Assembly (NCBI GenBank): GCA_947561585.1
Contig: CANNZV010000439.1
Span: 248,001 to 312,000 of the forward strand
DNA from: Caprella mutica
Taxonomy: Eukaryota; Arthropoda; Malacostraca; Amphipoda; Caprellidae
Direction: 5' to 3'
DNA: 64,000 bases
Positions 45,416 through 56,284 of the stretch are shown here, in pieces. The notes under the pieces were generated by a model, which was given only the letters and a program-made list of their open reading frames with translations, did no database searches and was not told the origin of the DNA. Numbering within the stretch: position 1 is the stretch's first letter; the number at the start of each line of letters is the position of its first letter. The position numbers and the translations under genes are program-made.

Positions 45416-47200
45416 AAAGGTGCGCAAATATCAGTAGAAATAATTGGCAGTCAATCCACAAAGCTCAAATGAAAAATGAACAACACTAGTTTTAATAGAA
45501 ATAATAACCGTCGATTTGTAGATTTCTTTTTGAAATATTATTGTAATTATTTGTTACTCTTTAATGAATACTCGAGGCATTCTCGAAATTGGAATCAATT
45601 AATAAATTCATTATGTGGATATCGATGGTTATTGTGAGATATTATGAATAAGTACTGACATACCAAAATATATTCTTAGAAACGATGGAATCCTCGACAT
45701 ATCATGATTCCAAATAAGAAAAATATCGAAAGTTTAAATTACGAGTTAATTATAAATTTTCAAATTTCCAATTTTGACAATTTAATTTTAATTGGTCGCA
45801 CCCTTTTCCAATAATGAATATATTATTTTTTTTCATTCATGCATTCATTGTATCAATTCTTAGAACTAAACTTCTATTAATTTTTCAAAGAGAGTAATGA
45901 ACAATGTGAGGCGTGACATTGAAGCAACCCAAAATTCATATTATGATGAATAAAAAAAATGTCTACTATGATAATTATGAACAAATACAGAAATGATAAA
46001 TATATACTTTTATTTAAAATTGTTTCCTTCGAATTCAATCATTTAAGTGTTCATTCTCCTACCATCGAATTTGTTGAGAGAATTTTTCTTCTCAATTATT
46101 TTCTTCAAAAATTGACAGCATCGAAAAAACCTTAAGATTTAATTCCGAGGGACATAAAGACCTCGTCTCTCTCACACCAAAACCTGGGAAAGTATCCTAT
46201 GCACCATTTTAGTGCCAAATTTGCGGTGTGATGTGGCACCTCTTGTTGCAGTGTCCACAATGTGCTTTCAACGAAATGATCTTTAGCAGAAATGAAAATT
46301 AAGATTTTTGTTAGTTTTTTAACTTCTGGATCAACAAAAATGAGTGGAGGTCTTCAAAATTTTGGAATTGCGATCTGAATCAGGGCGAACTTTTTTTCAA
46401 TTTTCAGTAGGGGCTGATACGGAATTTCCTTGACATTTCTTCCAAAAATCCCATCATTTCTACGATTATGAACCATCAAATCATTTCATCTATAGAATTT
46501 TGCTCTTTTCAAATAATTCTTCCCTATAAATTCTTTTATAATTTTGTCTTCTTATGGTTCTGAGACTCACATTAGTAGCCTTAGTCATCTACCTCACTAA
46601 TATGTACACGTAATTAGCCGATTTTGCACAATCTCAAGAATGCACTGCTCGTTTTTAGGATCCTGAATATGTGCAACAATCTTGAGAGTGTACTCGGGTT
46701 GTGAGCACAAATTATCGATCGGGATGATCTCAAGATTACGTAAGTATCAGTTTCGCTTTTTATAAAATTTCTTATTCTTATCAATAGCATGTAATTTTAT
46801 GAAAAACTTTCCTTAATTTTATATTAAATTAAAAAGACACCGATATTCTTACATTGGAAACAAGGGAAAAACATATGAGGTTAATTTCAAACGTTTTGAC
46901 AGAATGTTTGATATCTCAGTGAAATTATAATACCAGTTTTTACATGTGTTACTTTTTATTAATCTTTGAATATAAAACTGATAGAACAAAAGTTCTAAAT
47001 TTGTTACAATAGTACCTGCACCACTCAATTAACTGCAGCAAATTCCAAAGTCAGCAACAGAACAGAAACGGAACATGTTTAACAAGTTTATTTGAAAAAT
47101 TAATAATAGAAATGTCTAAATTTAGATGTATTAGCATACCTGAAGCTGTTAATTATTATATAGCTGATTAAAACTGTATTTTTCATTTTATTTCTGAAAT
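45416..47200. repeat. Intergenic part of duplication unit 1
   Basis: Collinear, with indels, to 49766-51890. Shared blocks include ATATCAGTAGAAATAATTGG, CAATCCACAAAGCTCAAAT, ACTCGAGGCATTCTCGAAAT, CAACGAAATGATCTTTAGCA, CAGAATGTTTGATATCTCAG and ACGGAACATGTTT. The stretch 45500-45760 also matches 53140-53360 after copy 3. No gene other than the paralogue is seen. TGCACAATCTCAAGAATGCA-type motifs near 46625 recur near 52055. Confidence 0.7.
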
Positions 47201-47639
47201 TCATATTACGGATATTCACCCCGTGCCACGGCATTAGCTTAAATTCGTTATTATCAATAAAACAATAATTATCAGTGGAAATGAGTTGGTACTTTTATGC
47301 TAAATTTAAGTTAATGTATGAAATTTTGCTCTAAATTTTCCGCACATTTTGAATAGTGTTTTCCAATTCATCAATGTTTTATTTTCTAATTTTTTAATAA
47401 CTTTCCACTTGCCAGGCGTGCCACGGTATTAGCATATTATACAAAAAATAACATTTCGACCAATTCTCAGTATCATAAGAGGTTAATGATAATATAATAT
47501 AATTTTACATTGTTTATTGATGCAAAGAAATCATTTTTCGAAGCCAAACATTTGATTTAATAAATAATTCCCTATCTAAGATCATTTCTCCAGAAAAACA
47601 ATTACAATTATCTTGTCGATAGATTTTGGCAAATTTATG

Positions 47640-48470
47640 GTTCAGAATGAGTAATTTTGTTTGCTGAAGTCTCTATTGCTAACCACAATATTTCTTTCGA
47701 AGAGTAGTGCTTATCGCATTCTTGTAAAGCGCCTGCTTCAGGATCGAAAAAAGTTTTCGAAAAGGTTGAAATCGAGAGAGCATGGTGGCCATACCATCAA
47801 GCGGTCATCTGTCAAACCTATAGATGACAATAATATCTGCGTTGCCTTAGCGAAGTGAGAGGGGGCATTGTCATGCCAAAATATCAATTTATGACGCTTC
47901 GACAGTGGTATGTTTTTAGCTATGGAAGCCATAGGCCACAGAATTAATTCTTACGTCATTAGGCACTGGAACAGGACCAACAAGATCAATTCCAATTATT
48001 TCTGATCAAACCCTTACACCTTCTCCGCTCTGACGGCGACGAAATAGATGTGACACTCTTGGTCGCTTCCAACTTAACCTTTCCTCAAACTGCCAGGACC
48101 GTCCAGAATCGCTCTGGTTTAGTCAGTGAATATTACCATTTTTATATCAGTTTTCATATTCTTTTGCGCCCATTGCAGCCATAATTCCTCGTGACTGGGA
48201 TTCAATGGAGGTGGTTATTTTCAGATTAAATGCTCTTCTCCATGACTCTCATCAACCGGCATCTTGTTGATTTTGAGAGTTCTGGCAAATTTCCTTTTGC
48301 AAAAAATGCTTTCGATGTCTGCCTTGGCTTCTTCAACAGCTGCCTCTTCACACTACGAAGGTCCTGGATAGTCAATGTTTTCAGGAGGCTAGAGTCCAAC
48401 TGAGTCTTCCATGGCGAAGGGAGTCAGCGGCCAATAGAGTGGGTTATAACTTTAGAGGGAGTTCCTATAG
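47640..48470 (-). pseudogene. Tc1/mariner-superfamily transposase, degraded
   Basis: Minus strand, N- to C-terminal: a helix-turn-helix-like segment (SVKRQLLKKPRQTSKAFF, LSKSTRCRLMRVM), then PPPLNPSHEELWLQWAQK and KTDIKMVIFTD, interrupted by TAA; DGPGSLRKG; a shifted-frame LVGPVPVPNDVRINS; FWHDNAPSHFAKATQ; MVWPPCSLDFNLFENFF. A final frameshift precedes SSKEILWLAIETSANKI. The three catalytic acids are recognisable (FTD, HDN, FEN). By my count 37 residues separate the second Asp from the Glu, against 34 in classical Tc1, so a DD37E-type member is possible. In-frame stops and frameshifts show it is dead. It accounts for part of the extra length of unit 1 relative to unit 2. Confidence 0.85.
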
Positions 48471-49056
48471 CTGTATCTTTAACAAAGGTAGCTTTTTCAG
48501 TGAGACCCCTACTCCATTACATTGTCAAAAAATTATTCAGCAGCTAATATGTATAGCGTGGCACACATGAAAATCACGTCACATGTAATAATTCAACCAA
48601 GAAGCTAGGTAAAAAAATGAAAATCATATGGAAGTGTTTCCATATGAACACGAGTATGCCACAAAAGTTACAAAATAATTCGAAAAGTATTAATACATGA
48701 ATGACTAAAAATGAGTGAAGGTAATAGCATAGCACGGGTAGTATATAAAGTTTGAAAACAAAAAGAATTGGTTCTTTCACTCACTTCATAATTTTTAACT
48801 CTCAATTTAGGAGGAACCAGACAACTTTTTCAATGATATTTAGTTCGAAATATCATTATATAACATTGCTGTTCATGTAATAAAGTAAGTGAACTTGTTG
48901 ATCTATTTTATTGTATATTGCTTGCAAAATCTAAATGCCAGAAATAATACTCTACCTAAATTATAGTGTGATACTATTAGTGAATAGCTTTTACACTTTT
49001 TTATGTTGATCTATGACTTTCACGATATAAATAAACAGACCGTAAGGTAATTTAGT
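48471..49056. other. End of unit 1, 3' flank of paralogue 2
   Basis: From about 48840 the sequence is collinear with 52200-52400 (blocks AAATGCCA, TCTACCT, CTTTCACGAT and AAATAAA), so it belongs to the duplicated unit. The stretch 48471-48830 is probably transposon flank; no gene seen. Confidence 0.55.
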
Positions 49057-49062
49057 TTTATT
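49057..49062 (-). promoter_or_regulatory. Poly(A) signal of paralogue 2
   Basis: AATAAA on the minus strand, 45 bp past the stop codon; the equivalent hexamer is present after paralogue 3. Confidence 0.6.
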
Positions 49063-49106
49063 TCATAAAATTATTTAATTTAAGAGAGTAAAAAAATCAA
49101 ATAATT

Positions 49107-49666
49107 TTAACTGGAGAAAAAGTCAGAGAGTTCTTTGGGTGGTTGAGGGAAGGTTCCACCATTTTTGTTGTATCTTTTCAGTTCTTCAGTATACTGCAAC
49201 ATTGTTGGCTTGGTTGCTTTTGCAAGTTCTTGCAACATAGGAACTGCAATACCAACAACGTCAGTGACTTCGTAGAGGACAGTTTGTAAAGCTCCTGTTA
49301 GAACTGGTGCAGTGTCGCGATTGAAGTCCTCCGTAAGGGCTCTTGCTCTTGGATCAACTGCCACATTGCTTCTTATTTGAGGTGCCAAAGTGTTCAAAGC
49401 ACCCAGGAGTCCTACAAGTCCTCCCAAACTTTGTGTCGCTTGTGATCCTCCAGATCGAGAGCCCGATAGTTGAGTCAAGTCAAATGAAGCTTGACGTTGT
49501 TGGGGAGCGGCGTATTGTTGTGCTGCGGTGCAGACGACGAGAGCGAGGAGTGCGGTGAAGTTCTTCTGTAACAGAAACCAAAATAGAATAAAATTTATCT
49601 CACTTCAGCAGATATTGATTCAATTTTCAGTAGTGTTTCAGACATGATTTCTGCTTTACTTACCAT
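49107..49666 (-). CDS. Secreted 153-residue protein, paralogue 2
   Basis: Same structure as paralogue 1. Exon 1 is the ATG alone (49666-49664), a 98-bp intron (49663-49566, GTAAGT...TTACAG) follows, and exon 2 is 49565-49107. The signal peptide begins MKNFTALLALVVCTAA. Differences from paralogue 1: Y3N, L35S, E136N, A139T, T152S. The intron keeps a 13-bp segment missing from copy 1. Function unknown; strong conservation of coding sequence compared with the decayed intergenic parts suggests selection or recent conversion. Confidence 0.88.
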
Positions 49667-49702
49667 TGTGTTATGATTGCTCTTAGCGGAATCAAGAAGC
49701 TT

Positions 49703-49765
49703 ACTGATGCCCTGATAGTTCACCTCTACCTTTTTATACTCTACGAATATCATGGATTACGTAAT
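49703..49765 (-). promoter_or_regulatory. Core promoter of paralogue 2
   Basis: TATA box AGTATAAAAA at 49740-49731, initiator TCAGT at 49707-49703, and the palindrome ATTACGTAAT at 49765-49756. Spacing is identical to paralogue 1. Confidence 0.75.
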
Positions 49766-50640
49766 AAATGTACGCATATATCAGTAGAAATAATTGGCAT
49801 TCAATCCACAAAGCTCAAATAAAAATGAACAACACTAGTTTAATAAAAATAATAACACTCGATTTGTAGATCTTTTTCAAAATATTATTATTATTATTTG
49901 TTACTCATTAATTTATACTCGAGGCATTCTCGAAATTGGAAGCAATTAACAAATTCACGATGTGGATATCGATGGTTATTGTGTGATATTATGAACATAA
50001 TTTGGTGAATAAGTAATGACATACCAAAATAAATTCTTAGAAACGATGAAATCTTCGATATATCATGATTCCAAATATAAAAAAATTGATAGTTTAAATT
50101 ACGGATGAATAACATATTTTTCAAAATTCTAATTTTTACAATTTAATTTCAATTAGTTGCAGCATTTACCAATAATGAATAGATTAACTTCTTTTTATTG
50201 AAGTATTGTATTGAAGCAAATCAAAATTCATATTATGATGAGTTAAATAAAAACTGATAAAATATTTTATTATAGTATTCACATATATTTATACTTTAAG
50301 TTGTTTTCTTTGAATTCTTCTTCGATTGAACATGCTACAGAGAGAATTTTTCTTCAAATATTGACAACATCGGCCAAGTGTCTGCGCACTTAATTTTTAG
50401 TGTGGTGTGGTTGTAACAATGTCCAAAATGTGCATTCAACGAAATGATCTTTAGCAGAATTAGAAATTAAGATTTGCTATAATATTTGTTGTTAGTTTCT
50501 AACTTCTGGATTAACAAAAATGAACGTAGGTCTCTGGAATTTTTGAAACTGCGATCCAAATCATGATGGATTTTCTTTTCAATTTTCAGTAGATGGTAAT
50601 ATGGAATTCCCTTGACATTTCTTCAAAATGTCCCAGGATG
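49766..50640. repeat. Intergenic part of duplication unit 2
   Basis: Matches 45416-46450 block by block, with deletions. No independent ORF: the 76-codon minus frame at 49894-50124 is in sequence shared with unit 1, where it is not preserved. Confidence 0.65.
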
Positions 50641-51015
50641 GTGGAAAAATATCTTTACACTTCAAAATGTTTATTGCACGAAAACCGACTCAAACCATAT
50701 AGATATCAAATAAATATGAATTTATTTGGACAAAAGATTGAAGTTTTATTTATTTAAAATGATGTCTTCCAGATGTTCTCCGTTATTGTTCCAACAGGAC
50801 CAAATTCATAGTACTGTAGTTTTCAAAACATTTTATCATATGTCATTCAATATTCGTTTAATTTCTTTAATTAGCTATAATGAGTTTTAACACTTGGAGA
50901 TTTGCTGGCCTATTTTGTAAACTTCTGAATTAAGATACCCCCAAAGGAAGAAGCCAAGAGGGGTTAAAAAATCAGACGGTCGAGTAGACCATGCGACTTC
51001 ACTAAAACGTGAAAG
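50641..51015 (-). pseudogene. Transposase C-terminal fragment (mariner-like)
   Basis: On the minus strand from about 51005 one frame reads STRPSDFLTPLGFFLWGYLN, then SEVYKIGQQIS and a stop. A second frame further on gives NNGEHLEDIIL ending at 50747. PSD-PLDFFLWGYLK-VY and G-HLEDII are hallmarks of the C-terminal third of a mariner-like transposase group. Only about 90 codons remain, with stops and a frame change. A different element from the one at 47640-48470. Confidence 0.75.
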
Positions 51016-52389
51016 GCCTACACCTGAAAATACTTCTCTTAAAACCCTAATGAGCTTGACGTGTGTATTTTGAGCACATTTTAAATTACTTTATACCTTT
51101 AATGTAATTTCATTCAATTTATTGGTCTTTATTGACTTTTTTCCTACATTAATACCAAATATATTTTTTATTTTGAAAAGTTAAAAAATATTTACGTATC
51201 GGCGTAAATCACTATATCAGGAAATTTATTGTAATGTGGTGACTTGTGGCAACGTAGTTTGGTACAGCTTGGAACCCGCTAAACACACATCAGTCCACAC
51301 GTTTTCACGGAGAACACATTCACTCGCGAGAAACACACCCTTTCTTCCACCCAATCACAGCTCTGCTCTCTCAGTTGTAAATGTCTTATATACCTATGTA
51401 TTTATTTCTCCTTATATGTTCAATATTTTTACTTAAATTTTCGTACATATTAGTTTAGTATATATACTAACAACTTGTAAAAAATACAGTATTGTAGGTT
51501 TTAGGGCCAAATCAACGAGCGGACAATCTCGAGATTACGCAAGTATCAGGCGCGCGTTTTATCAAATTGTTTATTCTTATCAATATCATGTAGTCTTATG
51601 TACAACTTTCCTTAATTATATATTTAATTTAAAAGACATTATTTTTACTTTAGCAACAAGAGGAAAACAAATGAAGCTAATTTCAATCGTGAGACAGAAT
51701 GTTTGATATCTCAGTAAAATAAAAATATCAGTGTTTTACTTGTGTTACTTTTATATTAATATTTATGTATTTGTAAAGTAATATTTTTACTAAATCAGTT
51801 AAAATATAGTACCGATTACTAGTCAAATAAGTGCATCAAGCAAAACAAGGTCAACAACCGAACAGACACGGAACATGTTTCTGATACTTTTTTCAAGTTT
51901 TCTTTAGGTAACTAGGAAACTCAAGCTTAAATACCTATATATTGCAAAATTTTATGTATATCTTTAACTGTCATATTTAACAAAATGGATCCATTAAATG
52001 CATAAATTGGTTATCTAATTCATCACTGTTGATACTCTTCATATCCTATACGTGCATTGCACAATCTCGAGATTATCGCGCATTTTCAAATATCTGAAAA
52101 ACGCAAAAGCGCATTCTTGCGGTTGTGCGAATATACTCTGGTTTCTCATAGTTTTCGAATATTTTCCATTTAAACAACTGATTTAAGCGAAAGATTGATC
52201 ATTTGAATTATGTAAGTTTAGCTTAAAGATCATTATTTAATATTGTTGTTCAAGTAAAATAATAAGTGAACTTTAAAGTAATTTGCTTATAAAATGTAAA
52301 TGCCAAAAATTATATTCTACCTTATAGTATGTTTTAATTAATATATAGTCTTTCACGATTTAAATAAATGAACAATGATATAGTTTAGT
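51016..52389. other. Remainder of unit 2, no further gene
   Basis: 51510-51890 matches 46725-47090 and 52190-52389 matches 48830-49056, so this is duplicated intergenic sequence with a unique insert at about 51020-51500. The 66-codon + ORF at 51236 has no support. Confidence 0.55.
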
Positions 52390-52395
52390 TTTATT
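52390..52395 (-). promoter_or_regulatory. Poly(A) signal of paralogue 3
   Basis: AATAAA on the minus strand, about 50 bp after the stop codon, within a block conserved with the 3' flank of paralogue 2. Confidence 0.6.
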
Positions 52396-52445
52396 TCATA
52401 ATACTATTTAATTTAACAAATTAAAAGAACTTAATTCGAATTAAT

Positions 52446-53005
52446 TTAACTGGAGAAAAAGTCAGAGAGTTCTTTGGGTGGTTGAGGGAACACTCCGCCC
52501 TGTTTGTTGTATCTTTTCAGTTCTTCAGTGTACTGCAACATTGTTGACTTGGTTGCTTTTGCAAGTTCTTGCAACATAGGAACTGCAATACCAACAACGT
52601 CAGTGACTTCGGTGAGGACAGTTTGTAAAGCTCCAGTTAGAACTGGTGCAGTGTCGCGATTGAAGTCCTCCGTAAGGGCTCTTGCTCTTGGATCAACTGC
52701 CGCATTGCTTCTTATTTGAGGAGCTAAAGTGTTTAAAGCACCGAGGAGTCCTACAAGTCCTCCCAAACTTTGTGTCGCTTGAGATCCTCCAGAACGAGAG
52801 CCCAATATTTGAGTCAAGTCAAAAGAAGCTTGACGTTGTTGGGGGGCGGCGTATTGTTGTGCTGCGGTGCAGACGACGAGAGCGAGGAGTGCGGTAAAGT
52901 ACTTCTGTAACAGAAACCAAAAGTTAATAAAACTTATATAACTTCAACTGATTTTGATACAATTTTCAGTAGTGTTTCAGACAAGATTTCTGCTTTACTT
53001 ACCAT
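52446..53005 (-). CDS. Secreted 153-residue protein, paralogue 3
   Basis: Exon 1 is the ATG (53005-53003), the intron is 98 bp (53002-52905), and exon 2 is 52904-52446. Signal peptide MKYFTALLALVVCTAA. Compared with paralogue 1 it has L34I, V69A, Y99T, P121S, E136Q, A139V and T152S, making it the most diverged copy. The cysteine-free mature chain and proline-rich end are kept. It is the upstream-most gene of the minus-strand cluster. Same unknown family. Confidence 0.88.
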
Positions 53006-53041
53006 TGTGTTATGATTGCTCGTAGCTGAATCAAGAAGCTT

Positions 53042-53104
53042 ACTGATGCCCTGATAGTTCACCTCTACCTATTTATACTCTACGAACATCATGGATTGCG
53101 TAAA
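53042..53104 (-). promoter_or_regulatory. Core promoter of paralogue 3
   Basis: TATA box AGTATAAATA at 53079-53070 and initiator TCAGT at 53046-53042. The upstream palindrome is altered: the + strand reads ATTGCGTAAA, so the core is TTGCGTAA, closer to a C/EBP site than the TTACGTAA of copies 1 and 2. Confidence 0.7.
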
Positions 53105-53360
53105 AAATGTGCGAGGATATAAGTAGAATTATTTTAAAATAAATAATATAAGCTATATAAAATTAATAACCATTAATTGATTTGTAGATTTCAATTGAAA
53201 TGAAAATTATATATTAGTTTATTTTTTAGTTATTCATTTTATGCCCTAAGTATTTTGTAAATTCATGATGTTTATTATAAACTATGAATAATAATTGGTA
53301 AATAATTAATGTCATTCCAAATTAAATTCTTGAACGATGGAATACTCGACATATCAATAT
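53105..53360. repeat. Upstream flank shared with the other units
   Basis: Diverged match to 45500-45760 and 49860-50090 (TTGATTTGTAGATTTC, AAATTCATGATG, CGATGGAATACTCGACATATC). Similarity fades after about 53360, marking the far edge of the duplicated unit. Confidence 0.55.
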
Positions 53361-54479
53361 TCCAATATCATAAAATGCAACAGGTCAAGATTCCGAATAA
53401 AAAATATTTTCCATAACCACTATTTGGTGCGATACCATGGATTAATAACAAAACCTATCACATACTTTGGAACTGTTAATATGAGAGAATCATTAAACTT
53501 TAAGTATTTAGATACACTCATCTGTCAAAGCATATTGTACGTATGTAAAGAAAACAATATTAACGAAACTTTGATTGGGTATTATGCATTGTGTAATTAC
53601 ATAGCAATCTGAATTACTGAACATAGTTTTCTTAATATAGTAGTGATTCATTTTAGTATTTTGAAATTTAAGTAATAGTTATTATTAAAGATTATCATGT
53701 GTTTTCTTAAGTTAGTTATCTATGATATAATTATATATTTCATTAACTCTGTGTTAATTTACCGCTAGTTTCATATGGGATAATATTATAAGTGTATTCT
53801 ACAACAAATTTTAATTCTTCATAATTCCGATTTGCAGTATTTATTGATGCCACTTTTTTTAATTTTCTTACAGGAAAATATTTTTTTAATATTCAATGTC
53901 ATCCGAAGCAAAGCGTCAGCATTCTTTCATTTAGACTCGTTAGTGACAATGTCACCTCACTAATTGCATACTGAGAGTATAAGTTCTGCTGTGTCTTGTT
54001 GCTTTGGGAAGTTCTGGTCTGAGGGGGAAAAAGGTGGCAAGTCAAAAATATTAGGTAGCGATTTTCCTCATTGATCGCAAAGGGAAATACAGAAAAACTG
54101 TGACATACAATGCAGAGCAATGGCATACAAGACAATACAATAGCAGTAAATCTAAATTATTAGTTTTTGAAACGGAGAGCCCCCTCATCTCTCACATGCT
54201 TTCCGATTTCTAAGTGTTTAAAGTTGTTTGCGTTAGAGGTAGCGATGTTGAAAATTATAAAATAATATGAGTTTATTTGCAAAAGGAGGAAGATGAATTT
54301 TTAATGATTAAATTTATTGTTTTTCGTATTTACTAATTGAATCTCAGTAGTGAAAGGTTATATTTTGTAACGGTTTCTATCAAATTTGTCTAAATAGCCC
54401 AATTATTGTCCCTTTAAATTATCATAATTGCAATAAACTTTGTTTATACACTGATTGTAGCCACTTCAGAATTCTATCT
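53361..54479. other. No confident gene
   Basis: The 91-codon + ORF (53337-53612) starts inside duplicated intergenic sequence and has no recognisable motif. The rest is AT-rich. Confidence 0.45.
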
Positions 54480-55510
54480 CTTTATTTCTTCTTCTTCTTA
54501 AGCTTGACTGTCCTTCGAAAATTGAAAGCTATAGAGACCACTTACAGGCACCACAATCACAAACCCAACCCCCCATCCCCAGCCATCACCAAGCGAGCAG
54601 CTCCACCACAGCCATCGTGTGCAGCCAGAGGTCGGCCGGGACAAGTGTGGTCGTCACTGTCGGGCTTTCGAATAAGTTTCGTGTGCCGTGGTTTGTGTTG
54701 TAGCATAATGGGCAGTTTGGAGATGTGTGGGTGATTGGGTCTATGTGGTTGAGTTATGAATTAAAGAAAGGTACTTTGCTAGTACGGAGCTGAGCAGTAT
54801 GCAAGTTTTCTTTTGATGTTGTGCAGAAGTGTGTGTCATGTGATATCTATATCTGGTAGTTTAGTGTTAACTATCCTGTTGTTGGAGTAATGTTGTATTG
54901 TTATATAGGGTGCATTACTTGTGTAATTAGTGTTGCTTCTAAAGGATATTTGCCGGTATTTTAAGTTACTATTGTCCATGTTTGAGCGTGTTTGGGGTCT
55001 GGGTTATGCTCAATATCCCTAGATGTCATTAGTATATAGTCTGAGATGTGTGAGAGTGTGTGTGGAATTATTCATTGGTGTTATTGTTAGTGGAAAGCGT
55101 GTGGCGTGTTTGGGGTGTTGGTTGTATATAGAACTGTACATGTGCTGTGTATGCCTTCTCTGAGTCATCTTTCGTCAGCACTCTGTTGGGTGCTGTGAGC
55201 AAGGCATAGCTGGGGATTTTACCCTCGTTAGTTTCTGACTATTCACCAGATGAAGTGAGGGCAAAGAGTTGGTTGCTGATGTCTGTGTGGATCTCCGTTG
55301 TCTTATTATCAGCCAGTCCATTGTCTGGCGGTTTGAGAAAGGCACAGTTTGGTATAGTGTGTTGAATGATCATCGGGATGATCACAATGACCAATAGGCC
55401 AGGACCCGTGACGGCTTGAGGAAAAAAAGGTTGGTTTGTCCAATTTGATCCTTCTAGCTAGAAGGCTGGAACACTATGTGATAGCTGGAGAATCTTCGGA
55501 GGCATTCATC
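54480..55510 (+). other. G+T-rich, strand-asymmetric block
   Basis: Starts with a C-rich GC-island (54540-54650, CAACCCCCCATCCCCAGCC), then about 800 bp where the + strand is rich in G and T and poor in C (GTGTGTGTGG, GGGGTGTTGG). Contains two perfect palindromes: CCTTCTAGCTAGAAGG at 55450-55465 and a TGATCATC/GATGATCA pair near 55366-55383. No long ORF on either strand. Could be the 5' UTR of a retroelement, a transcribed non-coding region or an old gene edge; I cannot decide. Confidence 0.4.
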
Positions 55511-56284
55511 TATATTTTTAATTTTGAAATTTATTTCTTCAACGGAAGTAATAATATAAACTCAAAAGTATAAATCATTTTTTTTTTATAAAATAATTAT
55601 ATTGCAATTTTTATTCAATTAACTGGTATCTCTAGAAGTTTTTACTATCGTTGATATTGATCGATAAGAGATATTTTGAAATATGGCTACCACAGTCTGG
55701 GAATCTTTTCTTCGGTATAATTAACCAGAGATATTAAGTTTTGATTCCTACTTTACCTTTTGAATTAGAATTATTATTGTCAGAAGTAAACAAAATGCTA
55801 ATTATATTTAGATGTGAATTATCATTTGATGAAAGTATAAGACACACTATTGATAAGTAGCTTTTCCTACTAATGATTGAGGGGATTGTTTAGTGTTTTT
55901 TTTTTATTTTTACCGATTTCCTTTTACTTTAGTTCCCTAGTAAATATTCCAAAAAAAACGTACAAAAAGTTTCAATTTGGTGTGACAGATCGGAATTCAA
56001 AAAGGCTCATTTGACGATCTTAGGAAGGTCGAACTGAACATATTAGCCTCAATAAATTTTTCTGTATAACCAACCCTCATTGAGTCTATAGACTTTTCGT
56101 GGAGACCCTTTTTCGGCCCCAAAAACAGGTTTTTCAGCCCCAACGGGGGAGGGGGGCTCTAAAATGAAAAATTTACCCAATCAACTTCAATTTACAACAG
56201 CATTTTACACCTTATGTCAAAATCTCAGCTAATGACTTAGCTAAGATTTTTCCCATTAATGACTTAGCCCATTAATGATAAGGG
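55511..56284. other. AT-rich sequence, short GACTTAG repeats at the end
   Basis: Unique sequence; the last 70 bp contain AATGACTTAGC three times and ATTAATGATAAG, relatives of the 23-bp array found on the other side of element D. Confidence 0.5.

Noticed and set aside
53337..53612. 91-codon + ORF as a gene upstream of paralogue 3
   Set aside because: It begins in intergenic sequence shared with the other duplication units, where the frame is not kept, and shows no motif.
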